64,000 nucleotides of DNA, taken from contig NZ_VZPP01000006.1 of NCBI RefSeq assembly GCF_008801475.1, positions 124,001-188,000 on the forward strand. Reading direction: 5' to 3'. Positions 33,099 through 42,751 of the stretch are shown here, piece by piece. Both the position numbers and the translations under genes were made by a program. The notes beneath the pieces were generated by a model. The model saw only the letters and a list, made by a program, of their open reading frames with translations, was not told the DNA's origin and made no database searches. The stretch comes from Pseudomonas moorei (GTDB lineage: Bacteria; Pseudomonadota; Gammaproteobacteria; Pseudomonadales; Pseudomonadaceae). Position 1 is the stretch's first letter; every line of letters starts with the position of its first letter.

Positions 33099-33744
33099 GC
33101 GTTGCTCGCGTTTCGCCGAATACCGGGACAAGGTGCTGGAGCTGTTTGCCAGCAAAGGTTTCGGTCAGGTCGGCATGCGTGAGCTCGCCACGTGCCTGGG
33201 GTTGTCCCCGGGCTCGTTGTATCACCATTACCCGAGCAAACAGCACTTGCTGCTCGATTTGATCGAGGAGTTCTACGAAGAGCTGTTGGCCACCCTCGGG
33301 CGCATCGAGAAAAAGGCCCCGAACAAACGCGATCGACTGAACAACCTGATCCGCGCGCACCTGAATCTGCATCGCGACATGCCATGGCATTTCCGTCTGG
33401 TCGAGCGCGACAGCGGTTGCCTGAACGAAGAGCAACAGGTTCGGGTTCAGCAACTGCGCGAGCAGTACGAGCGCAGGTTACTGCTGATGCTCGGTGCCCG
33501 CTCGCGGTTCAGTGAGTCGGGCCAGTTGGCGGCCGGTCACGCCATTGCTGCGCTGCTCAACAGTGCTCCGACCTGGTTGACCGCTCACGCCCTCGATGAG
33601 CATGAGCACCACGAGTTGCTCGAAAGCATGGTCAGCGGTGCCATTGAACGCCTGCTGGCGCCACGCCGTGCAAACGAGGCAATAAGCCTGGCCTCCTCTA
33701 TCGAGAAAACATCTAAAAAAACCCAGGCTCCCACGCCGATTTAG
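33085..33744 (+). CDS. TetR-family transcriptional regulator
   Basis: The protein is about 219 aa. The start overlaps the dehydrogenase gene. ATG 33085 was chosen, with a GGGGCG ribosome site about 10 nt upstream; GTG 33076 and ATG 33091 are alternatives. The N-terminal TetR HTH reads FGQVGMRELATCLGLSPGSL then YHHYPSKQHLL. The C-terminal helical ligand domain is not further assignable. It probably autoregulates the preceding dehydrogenase gene. Confidence 0.87.
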   Translation: MPMPERCSRFAEYRDKVLELFASKGFGQVGMRELATCLGLSPGSLYHHYPSKQHLLLDLIEEFYEELLATLGRIEKKAPNKRDRLNNLIRAHLNLHRDMPWHFRLVERDSGCLNEEQQVRVQQLREQYERRLLLMLGARSRFSESGQLAAGHAIAALLNSAPTWLTAHALDEHEHHELLESMVSGAIERLLAPRRANEAISLASSIEKTSKKTQAPTPI

Positions 33745-33835
33745 CGCTTTGCTTGCCGGGTCAATGCCATCGGAATTTTGCCGTCGAACCCTTCGTCCAA
33801 TCCGATGCACACCTTCAATGACCGGGAGCCGAACC

Positions 33836-34249
33836 ATGAAAATCAATCCCTACCTCATCTTCAATGGCGACTGCAAAACCGCATTCACCTTCTACGCCCA
33901 AAGCCTGCAGGGCCGAATCGAAGCCATGACGACTTTCGGTGAAACCCCTGTCGGCGAGCAGATGCCCAAAGACCTGCACAACCTGATCATTCACACCCGC
34001 CTGCTGGTGGGCGATCAAGTGCTCATGGGCTCGGACACCACGCCCGACCGCCCGGTGGACGACATGAGCGGTTGCTCGATTTCCCTCAACGTCGACAGCA
34101 TCGCCGAGGCCGAGCGGGTCTTCACTGCACTGTCGGAAGGCGGCAGCGTGCAAATGCCCTTGGACACCACGTTTTGGGCGGCACGTTTTGGCATGCTGGT
34201 AGACCGTTTTGGCGTGTCGTGGATGGTCAACTGCGAAAAGGATCAGTGA
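33836..34249 (+). CDS. PhnB-like VOC-family protein
   Basis: The protein is 137 aa, starting at ATG 33836 with GGGAG upstream. The fold signature is MKINPYLIFNGDCKTAFTFY, ... MGSDTTPD ... FWAARFGMLVDRFGVSWMVN, typical of PhnB/glyoxalase-superfamily proteins (3-demethylubiquinone-9 methyltransferase-like in older annotation). The metal ligands are incomplete, and most members have no known reaction. It is a stand-alone gene. Confidence 0.88.
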   Translation: MKINPYLIFNGDCKTAFTFYAQSLQGRIEAMTTFGETPVGEQMPKDLHNLIIHTRLLVGDQVLMGSDTTPDRPVDDMSGCSISLNVDSIAEAERVFTALSEGGSVQMPLDTTFWAARFGMLVDRFGVSWMVNCEKDQ

Positions 34250-34286
34250 GAAAGTCCTGCTGATCGGCGATGTTCAAGGCATGAAA

Positions 34287-34312
34287 AAGCCCAACCTTGA
34301 GAGGTTGGGCTT
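34287..34312. terminator. Hairpin after the PhnB-like gene
   Basis: AAGCCCAACCT-TGAG-AGGTTGGGCTT is a perfect 11-bp stem. The longer T-run (TTTTTC) lies on the minus-strand side, so it may work in both directions. Confidence 0.75.
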
Positions 34313-34385
34313 GCTGGCAACTCTCGGGCCGTCTGCTACCGTCAAATAGTCACCCGCATAGCAGCGACCTTTCGGAGGATCCCCT

Positions 34386-34814
34386 ATGCCAGTCCATGAC
34401 CTGTCATGGTCCACCCGATTGAAACTGTCGCTTCTGGCTGGCGGGCTGACCGCCACCCTGCTGGTTCTCAGCGGGTGCGCAACCGTCGACGCCCAGACGA
34501 CCGCTTATGTCGGAGTCGAGCATCCTGCGCCAACGCTGCCCAGTGAAGTGGTCGTACTGCGTACCGAGCCGCTGCGCCCACATGTTCGATTGGGTGAAAT
34601 ATTGATCGACGCCAGCGTCGATCCCGCACCGCCCATCACCCAGGTAGAAGAAAAACTGCGGGATGAGGCGGCCAAGCTCGGTGGCGATGCGGTGGTGGTG
34701 GTCTATGACCATATTCAAGCGGTGGGGGCTTATGTCAACGGGCCGCTATGGGCCCGGGATGTAAAGACCATTGAGGGGCGCAAGCTTAAAGGGATCGTCA
34801 TCAAGTACCGATAG
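34386..34814 (+). CDS. Small predicted lipoprotein
   Basis: The protein is 142 aa, with CGGAGGAT upstream of ATG 34386. The N-terminus is a signal peptide ending in the lipobox VLSGC, so the mature protein would be lipid-anchored at Cys near residue 31. The remainder contains RLGEILIDASVDP and EEKLRDEAAKLGGDAVVVVY, a pattern seen in small YbjQ/DUF4156-like envelope proteins. The function is unknown. It appears monocistronic. Confidence 0.8.
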   Translation: MPVHDLSWSTRLKLSLLAGGLTATLLVLSGCATVDAQTTAYVGVEHPAPTLPSEVVVLRTEPLRPHVRLGEILIDASVDPAPPITQVEEKLRDEAAKLGGDAVVVVYDHIQAVGAYVNGPLWARDVKTIEGRKLKGIVIKYR

Positions 34815-35014
34815 CGTGGTCCTGCGTCGAATGCCCGGGACACAACCTTTCGTCGTAAATGAAAACGCAGCGACCCCCCAAGCCCCATGTCTGGCTTAGG
34901 GTTTGCACAGGCCCGACGTAGCGCCCCAGAACGACATAATTCTGACGCGGCTGCGCCTCAATTCAACGCTTAAGGACTCCAGCGATACGCTTGGTCAGTC
35001 ACCGGAGATGTAAC

Positions 35015-35221
35015 GTGTCTACTCTCAATGAAATCGCAGCGAACCACGCGAGAATGGCCAAGGCAAAGGAGGAAGAGACGACCGCGCTGAGTGAGCGAAC
35101 GCTTCATGTGGTGGGCAGTATCGAAATCCCGTGCAAAGATGCGCAACAGCATGTCTCGCTGCACCTTATTGCAGGCGTACAGGAGAGCAACCTCGGTCAG
35201 GTGGTGGGTTACTCACTCTAA
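35015..35221 (+). CDS. Small unrecognised protein, GTG start
   Basis: The protein is 68 aa. GTG 35015 is placed by CCGGAGATG 7 nt upstream. The N-terminal half is helical and rich in Ala, Lys and Glu (LNEIAANHARMAKAKEEETT); the second half is beta-like (HVVGSIEIPCKDAQQHVSLH). No signal peptide and no family were recognised. A good terminator lies 120 bp downstream. Confidence 0.5.
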   Translation: MSTLNEIAANHARMAKAKEEETTALSERTLHVVGSIEIPCKDAQQHVSLHLIAGVQESNLGQVVGYSL

Positions 35222-35343
35222 CCGCACTTGACAGTGCGCCCCCTGTGGACCTGTCGCCCGCCTGACCGTGAACGTACTTCAACCTGCGCCATACTCAGGC
35301 GCTGGCCAAAGGCAGAACAAAGCTGATCGCCTCACCAACTCCC

Positions 35344-35374
35344 AAAAGCCCGGTCGACGCCGGGCTTTTCTTTT
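35344..35374 (+). terminator. Rho-independent terminator
   Basis: AAAAGCCCGG-TCGACG-CCGGGCTTTT is a perfect 10-bp stem followed by CTTTTC. It ends transcription of the small gene at 35015. Confidence 0.85.
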
Positions 35375-35472
35375 CCTTCACTTTCTCCGCCTGCGCCACC
35401 CTCGCCTGCTGCTACGCTCACATAGCGCCCCTGAAGCAGCTAACGTCACTGCCGGGCCGCCAGGAGCCCAAA

Positions 35473-35808
35473 ATGAAAGGCGCATTTGTAACACTCATAG
35501 CCCTGCTCACTTGCTCATCGGCAATAGCCTCGACACCCGATGGAGAAATGCTTTTCCAGGAAAACTGCAGTGTCTGTCACGGCGCTCGAGGGATGGGAAG
35601 CTCAGCCCCCAGGCTGGCCGGAGATGCCAGTGAATGGAAATCAAAGGTCTTCGAGCGAGCGGTACTGAGCGGGATCGACGACCATGGAAAACCCTTGAAA
35701 GCGCCAATGCCGCATTGGGCTGGAACGAGTTTCAAATCTGACAATGGTGCAATGCCCAGCAAGCTTGAAGTTGATGCAATACAAAAGTACCTGCATAAGC
35801 AAAAGTAG
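35473..35808 (+). CDS. Periplasmic class I cytochrome c
   Basis: The 111-aa protein has CCAGGAG upstream of ATG 35473. A signal peptide (MKGAFVTLIALLTCSSAIA) is followed by the heme motif CSVCH at residues 32-36, preceded by GEMLFQENCS. A Met in APMPHWAG near residue 78 is the likely sixth heme ligand, and AIQKYLHKQK is the C-terminal helix. It is a small mono-heme electron carrier in the periplasm. No partner dehydrogenase is adjacent, so its redox partner is unknown. Confidence 0.9.
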   Translation: MKGAFVTLIALLTCSSAIASTPDGEMLFQENCSVCHGARGMGSSAPRLAGDASEWKSKVFERAVLSGIDDHGKPLKAPMPHWAGTSFKSDNGAMPSKLEVDAIQKYLHKQK

Positions 35809-35871
35809 TGCATCGGGTCAGGCGGGGTGCCATGGGTGCCAGTACCCTCTCATGAGCAGAACGTTGAGGAG

Positions 35872-36061
35872 AAGCCCGGCGCAGCGCCTGGCTTTTGTTT
35901 CCCCTCCGCCACACCGCACTAGAAGGATGCATCCAGCCCAATATCGGGCTTTTCCGTATCTGCGACATCCTTTTCACCATTCACTCACACTTCAAGGCGC
36001 AGATTATCCCTGCTCCTTAGAAGATTCCCATTTGGTCCGCCCGCATGCGGGCCATTTTTTT
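35872..36061 (+). terminator. Three successive hairpins in the 354-base gap before galD
   Basis: AAGCCCGGCGC...GCGCCTGGCTTTTG (35872-35895), AGCCC-AATATC-GGGCTTTT (35935-35952) and GCCCGCATGCGGGC followed by a T7 run (36039-36061) all look like plus-strand terminators. The first serves the cytochrome gene. The other two have no visible upstream gene, so short transcripts could be made there. No gene is seen in 35809-36162. Confidence 0.6.
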
Positions 36062-36162
36062 GTTCGTTATTTGGCGATGTAGCCTTTCGATAGACATCAA
36101 GAGGAGATCGCCCCGGGCATCAGGGCAGGGACATACCGTTGCACCGCGCGTGTTTTTAAGTG

Positions 36163-37263
36163 TTATCGCTGAGATGCATCCCGGTCATTCCACAGATTCG
36201 TCGGAACACATACGGCTCCATCCAACAACAACCTTGCCGTTCGCATCAGCCCGCAACTGACCAACTGACCATTGTGCAGGCGCAGTTCCACGGTGAACTC
36301 GCCCATCGAGTGTTCAACCGAAACCTGCTTTACGTCCCCGTCTTTCACAATGGCCAGACGCATAGCCACACTGCCCTCGATCAAGCAGGCAGCGGCAACA
36401 CTGACCGCACCGAATACCCCGATGCTGGTATGGCAACGATGAGGGATGAATGTACGGGTGCTGAGCGCCCCACCGGCTTGTGCCGGTGCAATCAGGCACA
36501 TTTTTGGCACGTTGCGCTGTCTCACATCGCCGAGGTTCATGCGTGGGCCGGCCTGCAGGCGGATCGATTCAAGGCGGCCTTTCAACTCAGTATTGGCATC
36601 CAGTTGTGCCGGACTCTCATAGCCGCTCAGAGCGAGGTCTTCGGCTCGGATCAGCACCACTGGCATGCCATTGTCCACGCAAGTGACTTCAACGCCGTCG
36701 AACAGATCCACTGCGTTGCCAGTCGGCAACAAAGCACCGCAACTGGAGCCGGCGACATCCTCGAACTCCACGATCAATGACGCACCACCGCCGGGAACTC
36801 CGTCGATTCGCGCATCACCGGTATAGCAAACTGCACCATTGGGGGTAGGCACATGCGCAATCGCAATCTGCCCAGTGTTCTCCATGAAGATACGTACCGG
36901 GGTCACATCCCCCGTCACGTCCAGCAGTCCACGTTCGATGGCGAACGGGCCGACACCGGCGAGGATGTTGCCGCAGTTCTGGCCGTAATCGACTCGCGGC
37001 TCCTCCACCAACACCTGGGCGAAGAGGTAATCAACATCAGCTTCGGCACGCGTGGACGGCTTGATGATTGCTACCTTACTGGTCAGCGAGTCGCCGCCAC
37101 CGATGCCATCGATTTGACGCGCATCTGGCGAGCCCATGACAGCGAGCAAGACGCGGTCTCGCAATGCCGACTCCTCTGGCAAGTCCTGAGCAAGGAAATA
37201 AGCCCCTTTCGACGTCCCACCGCGCATCAACAGGCAAGGAATGCGTGTCTGGCTCATGCTCAA
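36163..37263 (-). CDS. galD: 4-oxalomesaconate tautomerase (PrpF family)
   Basis: The protein is 366 aa. It shows the PrpF/DUF453 hallmarks [43 protein letters not shown] and [11 protein letters not shown], whose Cys residues act in proton transfer. In gallate breakdown it converts the keto to the enol form of 4-oxalomesaconate for the hydratase GalB. Its start overlaps the galC stop by 4 nt, so it is the third gene of galB-galC-galD. Cytoplasmic. The assignment rests on sequence and on the complete gal context. Confidence 0.93.
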   Translation of the reverse strand: MSMSQTRIPCLLMRGGTSKGAYFLAQDLPEESALRDRVLLAVMGSPDARQIDGIGGGDSLTSKVAIIKPSTRAEADVDYLFAQVLVEEPRVDYGQNCGNILAGVGPFAIERGLLDVTGDVTPVRIFMENTGQIAIAHVPTPNGAVCYTGDARIDGVPGGGASLIVEFEDVAGSSCGALLPTGNAVDLFDGVEVTCVDNGMPVVLIRAEDLALSGYESPAQLDANTELKGRLESIRLQAGPRMNLGDVRQRNVPKMCLIAPAQAGGALSTRTFIPHRCHTSIGVFGAVSVAAACLIEGSVAMRLAIVKDGDVKQVSVEHSMGEFTVELRLHNGQLVSCGLMRTARLLLDGAVCVPTNLWNDRDASQR

Positions 37264-37976
37264 TCTCCGAGATCGTCAAGACTGTCGACGTAGCGCAAGC
37301 CTTTTTCAGCGAGGCGTGCACGCATGTTGTAGATGTCCAGCCCCAATTCGCCCTTCGCCAGGCGCAAGGCCTTTTGCTCTTCCAGATCGGCACGCGCTCG
37401 ACTAGCTTCGACAACCTGGAGCACTTCGCCGCGACGCACGATAACCACACCATCGTCATCGGCTACCACCACGTCACCCGGGTTAACCAACTGACCGCCG
37501 CATACCAGTGGCAGGTTGACCGAACCAAGGGTCTCCTTGATCGTGCCCTGAGCACTGATGGCGCGAGACCAAACCGGGAACCCCATCTCGCGCAGCGTGT
37601 GGGTATCACGCACGCCGGCATCGATCACCAGGGCGCGCACGCCGTGAGCCTTGAGCGAAGTGGCGAGCAGGTCGCCGAAGTAGCCGTCGGTGCATGGCGA
37701 ACTGGGGGCGACCACCAGGATATCGCCGGGGCGGCACTGCTCCACCGCCACATGGAACATCCAGTTGTCGCCCGGTGCCACCAGCACCGTGACCGCCGAG
37801 CCACTGATCACTGTGCCTCGTTGTATGGGGGCGATCGATGACGTCAGCAGGCCTTTTCGCCCCTGAGACTCGTGGACGGTCGCGACACCGAAGCGCCGCA
37901 ATTCATCGACCAACACCTGCTCGGCCCTGGCGATGTTGCGCACGACAACACCGGTTTTTCCGATCAACTCGCTCAT
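37260..37976 (-). CDS. galC: 4-carboxy-4-hydroxy-2-oxoadipate/HMG aldolase
   Basis: The protein is 238 aa, starting at ATG 37976, which overlaps galB by 4 nt. It is a RraA-like class II aldolase: [51 protein letters not shown] (Asp and Arg of the metal and substrate site) and [14 protein letters not shown]. It splits 4-carboxy-4-hydroxy-2-oxoadipate into pyruvate and oxaloacetate, the last step of gallate degradation, and needs a divalent metal. Confidence 0.93.
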   Translation of the reverse strand: MSELIGKTGVVVRNIARAEQVLVDELRRFGVATVHESQGRKGLLTSSIAPIQRGTVISGSAVTVLVAPGDNWMFHVAVEQCRPGDILVVAPSSPCTDGYFGDLLATSLKAHGVRALVIDAGVRDTHTLREMGFPVWSRAISAQGTIKETLGSVNLPLVCGGQLVNPGDVVVADDDGVVIVRRGEVLQVVEASRARADLEEQKALRLAKGELGLDIYNMRARLAEKGLRYVDSLDDLGD

Positions 37977-38707
37977 GCCAGATTCTCCGTCACGCGCGGG
38001 AAGATGCTCTGGTAGCCCTCGCCATAAATGATGTCGCGGCTGGAGGTGATCCCGACGTTGCGCTTGGCTTGCACACCACGCTGCAGGGCAACGCGCGTGT
38101 AGTACTCCCAGAGGTGTTCCTGACCGGCCATGCACTGGATGGCGGCGTACTTTTTGTCCCAGACCGAGGTGATGTCCAGCAACACGTCAGGGCGCCATTC
38201 GCATTGCTCGGGCTGGTGAGGTTCGAAGCTGTAGACCGGTGGTGCGCCGACGATTTTCTCGCCCGGTTTGTAGCCTTCGGCCTGGGCGATGATGCGTGCC
38301 TCTTGCGTCAGGTTCATGGCCAACGGGTGATCGTAGTTATAGGGATCTTTCAGCGAGTGGCTCAACACGAATTCGGGCTGAACCCGGCGGAACACATCGG
38401 CCAGGCGAAACAGGGTTTCCTTGTCGGCACGCATCGGGTAGTCGCCGATATCGAAAAACTCGACACTGGCACCCAGGATATCGGCGGCGGCTTGGGCCTC
38501 TTCGCGGCGAGCGCTTTTGACTTTGTCTTCGCTCATCTCGCCCTTGCGCCACAGCTTGGCGGACTCACCGCGTTCGCCGAAGGACAGGCAGACGATGTGC
38601 ACGTTGTAACCCTGTTGTGCATGTAGCGCGATGGCACCACCGGCACGCCAGACGAAATCGGCAGAGTGTGCGCTGACGACCAGCGCGTTTTTTGGTGACT
38701 CGATCAT
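37973..38707 (-). CDS. galB: 4-oxalomesaconate hydratase (PIG-L-like)
   Basis: The protein is 244 aa, starting at ATG 38707 with AAGGAG upstream. It belongs to the PIG-L deacetylase-like fold, with [20 protein letters not shown] in place of the classic AHPDD motif, and [12 protein letters not shown] carrying the second His. GalB enzymes of this type hydrate 4-oxalomesaconate to 4-carboxy-4-hydroxy-2-oxoadipate and are unrelated to LigJ-type hydratases. It is first in galBCD and divergent from galR. Confidence 0.92.
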   Translation of the reverse strand: MIESPKNALVVSAHSADFVWRAGGAIALHAQQGYNVHIVCLSFGERGESAKLWRKGEMSEDKVKSARREEAQAAADILGASVEFFDIGDYPMRADKETLFRLADVFRRVQPEFVLSHSLKDPYNYDHPLAMNLTQEARIIAQAEGYKPGEKIVGAPPVYSFEPHQPEQCEWRPDVLLDITSVWDKKYAAIQCMAGQEHLWEYYTRVALQRGVQAKRNVGITSSRDIIYGEGYQSIFPRVTENLA

Positions 38708-38864
38708 TGCGAATGCTCCTTGTGCGTTTCGAAAGAGCATCGCATCGGCCACTACCGACGGAGTAATGCGTTGCAGTGTTGGAGGTATGCGTTTTTTTTA
38801 TTGCCGAACCTTCAAGGCGGCGGCATAGTCCGGTTCAAACAGAGCGTTGCCGAGCCAGAACCCT

Positions 38865-40106
38865 ATGGAATCCAGTGAACTGCCCAGCCTGATGCACGTG
38901 CGCGCCTTCGTCCGGGTAGCTGATCACGGCAGCGTTTCGAAGGCTTCTGTAGCCCTGTTCCGGGCACAGTCTGTGGTCACCCGTTCTATTTCAGAACTGG
39001 AAACCCGACTGGGCGTACCGTTGTTCGAGCGGCACGCCAACGGCATGCGACTGACAGATTTTGGTGCACGCCTGTTGCCTCGGGCACGTCGCACATTGGC
39101 TGAGCTGGAGACTGTGCCGGGTCTATTGGGTGGAGCGGACAAGCAAGCTGTCGAACCGCTTTATTTGTTCCAGGTAAGACGCCTGCAAGTGTTCGTCAAA
39201 CTGTGCGAGACGCACCACATGCAGACTGTGGCCAGTCTGTTCGGCCTGAGCCAACCCGCCGTCAGCTCGACTCTGAAGGTATTGGAAAGTGGCTGTGGTC
39301 GGCCGCTGTTCGAGCGCACGCCTCGCGGATTGCAGCCGACACGTGTCAGCCATGAAATCCTCTTTCCGATCCGTCGGGCACTGAACGAGTTGCGTCACAT
39401 CGAAACAGACATAACGGCCTTGCGCGGGGCATTGCAGGGCGTGGTGCATGTCGGTGCCCTGCCCTTGGGTCGCACCCGCATATTGCCCGAGGCCATTGTG
39501 CGCATGATGGCCGAACACCCGGCGATCCAGGTCATCACCAATGAAAGCCCGTTTGATCTGCTGGCGACTGAACTTCGCGCCGGCGATGTCGATTTCATTT
39601 TTGGCGCCCTGCGCCCGGAGGCCTACGCCAGTGATCTGGCCGGCGAGGCGTTGCTCAAGGAAGATATGGTGGTTGTGGCGCGGCGCGATCACCCGCTCTA
39701 TTCGAAACATGCGCTGCACGATGAGCTAAGCACTGCCCGCTGGGTACTGCCTCGCGCCGGATCACCCGCCCGGCAGATGCTCGACGAGTGTTTCACCCGG
39801 TTCGGTATTGCACCGCCCCGGCCGGTGGTGGAAAGCGCCGACATGGCGATCATTCGCGGCCTGTTGTTACGCTCGGACATGCTCGCCGCAGTGTCTGCCC
39901 ACCAATTGGAACAGGAGATCGCCTCCGGTGAGCTGTGCATTCTGCCACTGGAGCTGAAACAGACCACCCGTGCCATCGGTCTGACTTATCGCAACGGCTG
40001 CCTGCACTCCCCGGTGGCTCAAGCCCTGATGGACATGATTCGCCGGGTCATCCGCGAGCAGGCAGCCGAAACGTCGATATCTAGAACAAGCCAAGCGGAT
40101 AGCTGA
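38865..40106 (+). CDS. galR: LysR-type activator of the gallate cluster with two HTH domains
   Basis: The protein is about 413 aa, over 100 residues longer than a normal LysR protein. It starts at ATG 38865. A TTG at 38847 is possible, but both ribosome sites are weak. The extra length is a duplicated DNA-binding region: SLMHVRAFVRVADHGSVSKA near the N-terminus and RRLQVFVKLCETHHMQTVAS about 95 residues later, each followed by its own wing (LGVPLFERHANG and GRPLFERTPRG). The effector domain follows. It is divergent from galB and its 3' end overlaps convergent galP by 26 nt. ATGCGTT repeats at 38768 and 38789 in the galB-galR gap may be operator parts. Confidence 0.9.
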   Translation: MESSELPSLMHVRAFVRVADHGSVSKASVALFRAQSVVTRSISELETRLGVPLFERHANGMRLTDFGARLLPRARRTLAELETVPGLLGGADKQAVEPLYLFQVRRLQVFVKLCETHHMQTVASLFGLSQPAVSSTLKVLESGCGRPLFERTPRGLQPTRVSHEILFPIRRALNELRHIETDITALRGALQGVVHVGALPLGRTRILPEAIVRMMAEHPAIQVITNESPFDLLATELRAGDVDFIFGALRPEAYASDLAGEALLKEDMVVVARRDHPLYSKHALHDELSTARWVLPRAGSPARQMLDECFTRFGIAPPRPVVESADMAIIRGLLLRSDMLAAVSAHQLEQEIASGELCILPLELKQTTRAIGLTYRNGCLHSPVAQALMDMIRRVIREQAAETSISRTSQADS

Positions 40107-41328
40107 CGATCAGCCTGTTCTCATCAAACTCATTGCTGCTGTAGTCCCGACGGATGCTGGAGTTGCGCAGGCGCAGGTTGAGGCTCTTGAAAGTGCCGCT
40201 CTGCACCGTATACGCCAACTCCGACTCACGCCCCCACTCCTTGCCATCGGTAATGCTGCCGGTGTGCACGTTGTCCCCGCTGATGTAGCGGTTCATCAAG
40301 GTCAGGCCCGGGATGCCGAGGGCAACGAAATTGTAGTCGTGGCGCAGTTGCCAGGATTTCTCCCGGGCGTTGTCATAACTGTTGTTGTAGCTGTCGTTGG
40401 CCAGGGTACCGCCGCTGGTGCCGTTGACCCGCATCCATGCGTTGTCGCCAGTGAGCTTTTGCAGGCCGACGTAGAAGGTATTGCCGCCATACTTGGCCGA
40501 GAGCAGCGCCGAGGCGGTGCGGTTATCCAGGTCGCCGGCGCGGGCACTGCCGTCCTCCCGCCCCCAGAAGTAACCCAGGTTTGCCCCCAGCGTCCAGGCG
40601 CCGAGCGGCTGACTGTGTACCAGTTGCAGATACTGTTGCTGATAGATGTCCTTGAGCTCGGCATTCCACAGGCCGATCATGGTGCGCTTGTCGTTGAAGC
40701 TGTATTCACCGCCGACGAAGTTGAAGCGATCGGACGTGAACGCGGTTTTCCCCTGCATGAACATGTCGTCCATGCTTGAATCGTTGCGTGGGCTGTTCTG
40801 CCGGAACTGACCGCCGTACAGGGTCAGGCCATCGATATCCTGCGAGGTGATCTGGCCGCCACGGAAGGTTTGCGGCAGCGAACGGCCATCGTCGGAACGC
40901 AGGATCGGCAATACCGGCATCCACTCACCGATCTTCAGTTCGGTTTTGCCCACTTTCATTTTCCCGGCGACCGCCAGGCGGCCAAAATCATCGGCAGGAC
41001 GCCCATCGCTATCGAGTGGCAATAGCTGCGTACCACCAGTGCCCTGCCCGCCATCAAGCTTGACCGAATAGAGTCCCAACACATCCACGCCAAATCCCAC
41101 CGTGCCCTGGGTGAAACCGGAACGAGCATCGAGGATAAAGCTCTGCGTCCACTCTTCGGCCTTGCCTTGCGGGTAAGCCGGATTGGTAAAGTTGCGGTTG
41201 ATGTAGAAATTACGCAGGTTCAGGTTGACGCTGGCATCCTCGTCGAAACCGGCCGCCGATGCGAACTGAGGGAGTACGCACATGACAGCCAACGTGCTGA
41301 CGATTCGATGACTTACGGTGTTTTTCAT
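40081..41328 (-). CDS. galP: OprD-family outer-membrane porin of the gallate cluster
   Basis: The protein is 415 aa. A signal peptide (MKNTVSHRIVSTLAVMCVLPQFASA) is followed by an OprD/OccK-type 18-stranded barrel: ASVNLNLRNFYINRNF, EEWTQSFILDARSGFTQGTV, RSLPQTFRGGQITSQDIDGL, and a C-terminal Phe. It would carry gallate or related aromatic acids across the outer membrane. It follows galA on the same strand after 135 bp that contain two hairpins (41361-41386 and 41414-41433), so its level may differ from galA. Confidence 0.9.
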   Translation of the reverse strand: MKNTVSHRIVSTLAVMCVLPQFASAAGFDEDASVNLNLRNFYINRNFTNPAYPQGKAEEWTQSFILDARSGFTQGTVGFGVDVLGLYSVKLDGGQGTGGTQLLPLDSDGRPADDFGRLAVAGKMKVGKTELKIGEWMPVLPILRSDDGRSLPQTFRGGQITSQDIDGLTLYGGQFRQNSPRNDSSMDDMFMQGKTAFTSDRFNFVGGEYSFNDKRTMIGLWNAELKDIYQQQYLQLVHSQPLGAWTLGANLGYFWGREDGSARAGDLDNRTASALLSAKYGGNTFYVGLQKLTGDNAWMRVNGTSGGTLANDSYNNSYDNAREKSWQLRHDYNFVALGIPGLTLMNRYISGDNVHTGSITDGKEWGRESELAYTVQSGTFKSLNLRLRNSSIRRDYSSNEFDENRLIVSYPLGLF

Positions 41329-41360
41329 TGTTATTGTTTTCCGATTTTTGGGTAAAGAAA

Positions 41361-41433
41361 TGCCCTGCGCCCGTCAGTGCCGGGCACAGTGAGGTCAATG
41401 AGAAATGGCTGAAGGCGACTGCGGGGAGTCGCC
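41361..41433 (-). terminator. Hairpins between galA and galP
   Basis: GGCGACT (41414-41420) pairs with AGTCGCC (41427-41433), and TGCCC/GGGCA at 41361-41386 forms a second, weaker hairpin. Neither has a strong T-run. They may attenuate read-through into galP or stabilise the galA mRNA end. Confidence 0.45.
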
Positions 41434-41463
41434 GCTAAATGAAGGAACGCCAGGCCTTGATCA

Positions 41464-42726
41464 TCAGCGAGGCGCTTTACCCGCCACCGAGTACAGCACC
41501 TGCTGGTTTCGGGTTTTCATGAATTCGTCCAGGCTCTGCCCACGCATGGCCGCGTAGACCTGCAGATTTGGAATGCCGAGCACAGCAGCAAGTTTTTCCA
41601 GCACGAAGAAAATCGCCCCGTACTGGATCAGACCGCGCCAGTCACGACGTCGCAGCAGATCGCATTCCTCTTCGCTCAAGCCAACTTCCTCGTACAGCGC
41701 CTCCGGTGCATCAAGAAATCGTTGGCGCCATTGCGGCTCGATCATCCGGTGCAGGAACTTGTTCAGGCGATAGCCCTTGGCGCTGCGCTCCAGGGTGAAC
41801 GGATAGGTGCCTTGCAGTTTTTCGATACCAGCCAACTGATGCTGCATGTGCTGCAAGTGGCGCGCGTTAACGTCGGCGGGTACCGCACGGTCCTGATTTT
41901 CCAGCAACAGGGTAGCGATACCGGTCATGGACGGCAGGTAGTAGTCCTGATGCAGGTTCTTCACCGTGGCCGACAGTGCACCGCGCATGATCAGCCAGCT
42001 GATGACTTCAGAACCTTCCATTCCGCCAAGGGTGGCGTATTCGGCGTGGGTCATCTCCGTCAGGCGCACCGGGTCGTTAACCAGCAGATCAATGAATTGC
42101 TCATCCCACTGCGGGTTGTTGAAACCACAGCGCTCGCCATGTACCTGATGGGACACGCCTCCGGTGGCGACGATGGCCACCTTTAAATCTTCGGGATAGC
42201 TTTCAATCGCACGGCGCAAGGCCTGGCCTAGCTTGTAGCAGCGCAGGGCACTGGGGATCGGGAACTGCAAAACGCCAACCTGCAGCGGCACGATTTCTAC
42301 CGGCCAGTCAGGTTCGCACGGCAACAGTGCAGACATCGGTGAAAAGAAGCCATGATCCAGTGGCTTGTCACGGAAGAAACTCATGTCGAACTCATCGGCC
42401 ATCAGACTTTGGCCAATGTGCCGCGACAGCGCCGCATGTCCGCCAACCGCGGGCAGCAAGCGCGGATTACCGCCCTCGTCCGCCACCTCGTAACGCTCAT
42501 CGACCCCCAGAGAGAATGCACCGTAGTGATCGAAGAAAAACGACGTCACGTGGTCGTTGAAGATGTAGAACAACACATCCGGTTGTTGCTCCTTCAACCA
42601 GACCTTGATCGGTTCGAAGCCGTCGAAGATCGGCGCCCAGGCGGCCTCATTCTGTTTATCGTGATCGACGGCGAAGCCGATGGTGGGTGTGTGGGATACC
42701 GCGAGGCCACCGATGATGCGTGCCAT
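41464..42726 (-). CDS. galA: Gallate dioxygenase, fused LigB-LigA type
   Basis: The protein is 420 aa, starting at ATG 42726 with AAAGGAA upstream. Residues about 5-280 are a LigB-type extradiol dioxygenase domain (GGLAVSHTPTIGFAVDHDKQ, YIFNDHVTSFFFDHYGAFSL, VATGGVSHQVHGERCG) with the Fe-binding His residues. The C-terminal ~120 residues are LigA-like (FLDAPEALYEEVGLSEEECD, RDWRGLIQYGAIFFVLEKLA). This fused form opens the gallate ring to 4-oxalomesaconate. It lies between galT and galP. Confidence 0.95.
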   Translation of the reverse strand: MARIIGGLAVSHTPTIGFAVDHDKQNEAAWAPIFDGFEPIKVWLKEQQPDVLFYIFNDHVTSFFFDHYGAFSLGVDERYEVADEGGNPRLLPAVGGHAALSRHIGQSLMADEFDMSFFRDKPLDHGFFSPMSALLPCEPDWPVEIVPLQVGVLQFPIPSALRCYKLGQALRRAIESYPEDLKVAIVATGGVSHQVHGERCGFNNPQWDEQFIDLLVNDPVRLTEMTHAEYATLGGMEGSEVISWLIMRGALSATVKNLHQDYYLPSMTGIATLLLENQDRAVPADVNARHLQHMQHQLAGIEKLQGTYPFTLERSAKGYRLNKFLHRMIEPQWRQRFLDAPEALYEEVGLSEEECDLLRRRDWRGLIQYGAIFFVLEKLAAVLGIPNLQVYAAMRGQSLDEFMKTRNQQVLYSVAGKAPR

Positions 42727-42751
42727 GATGAGTTCCTTTGTCCGAAAAAGA

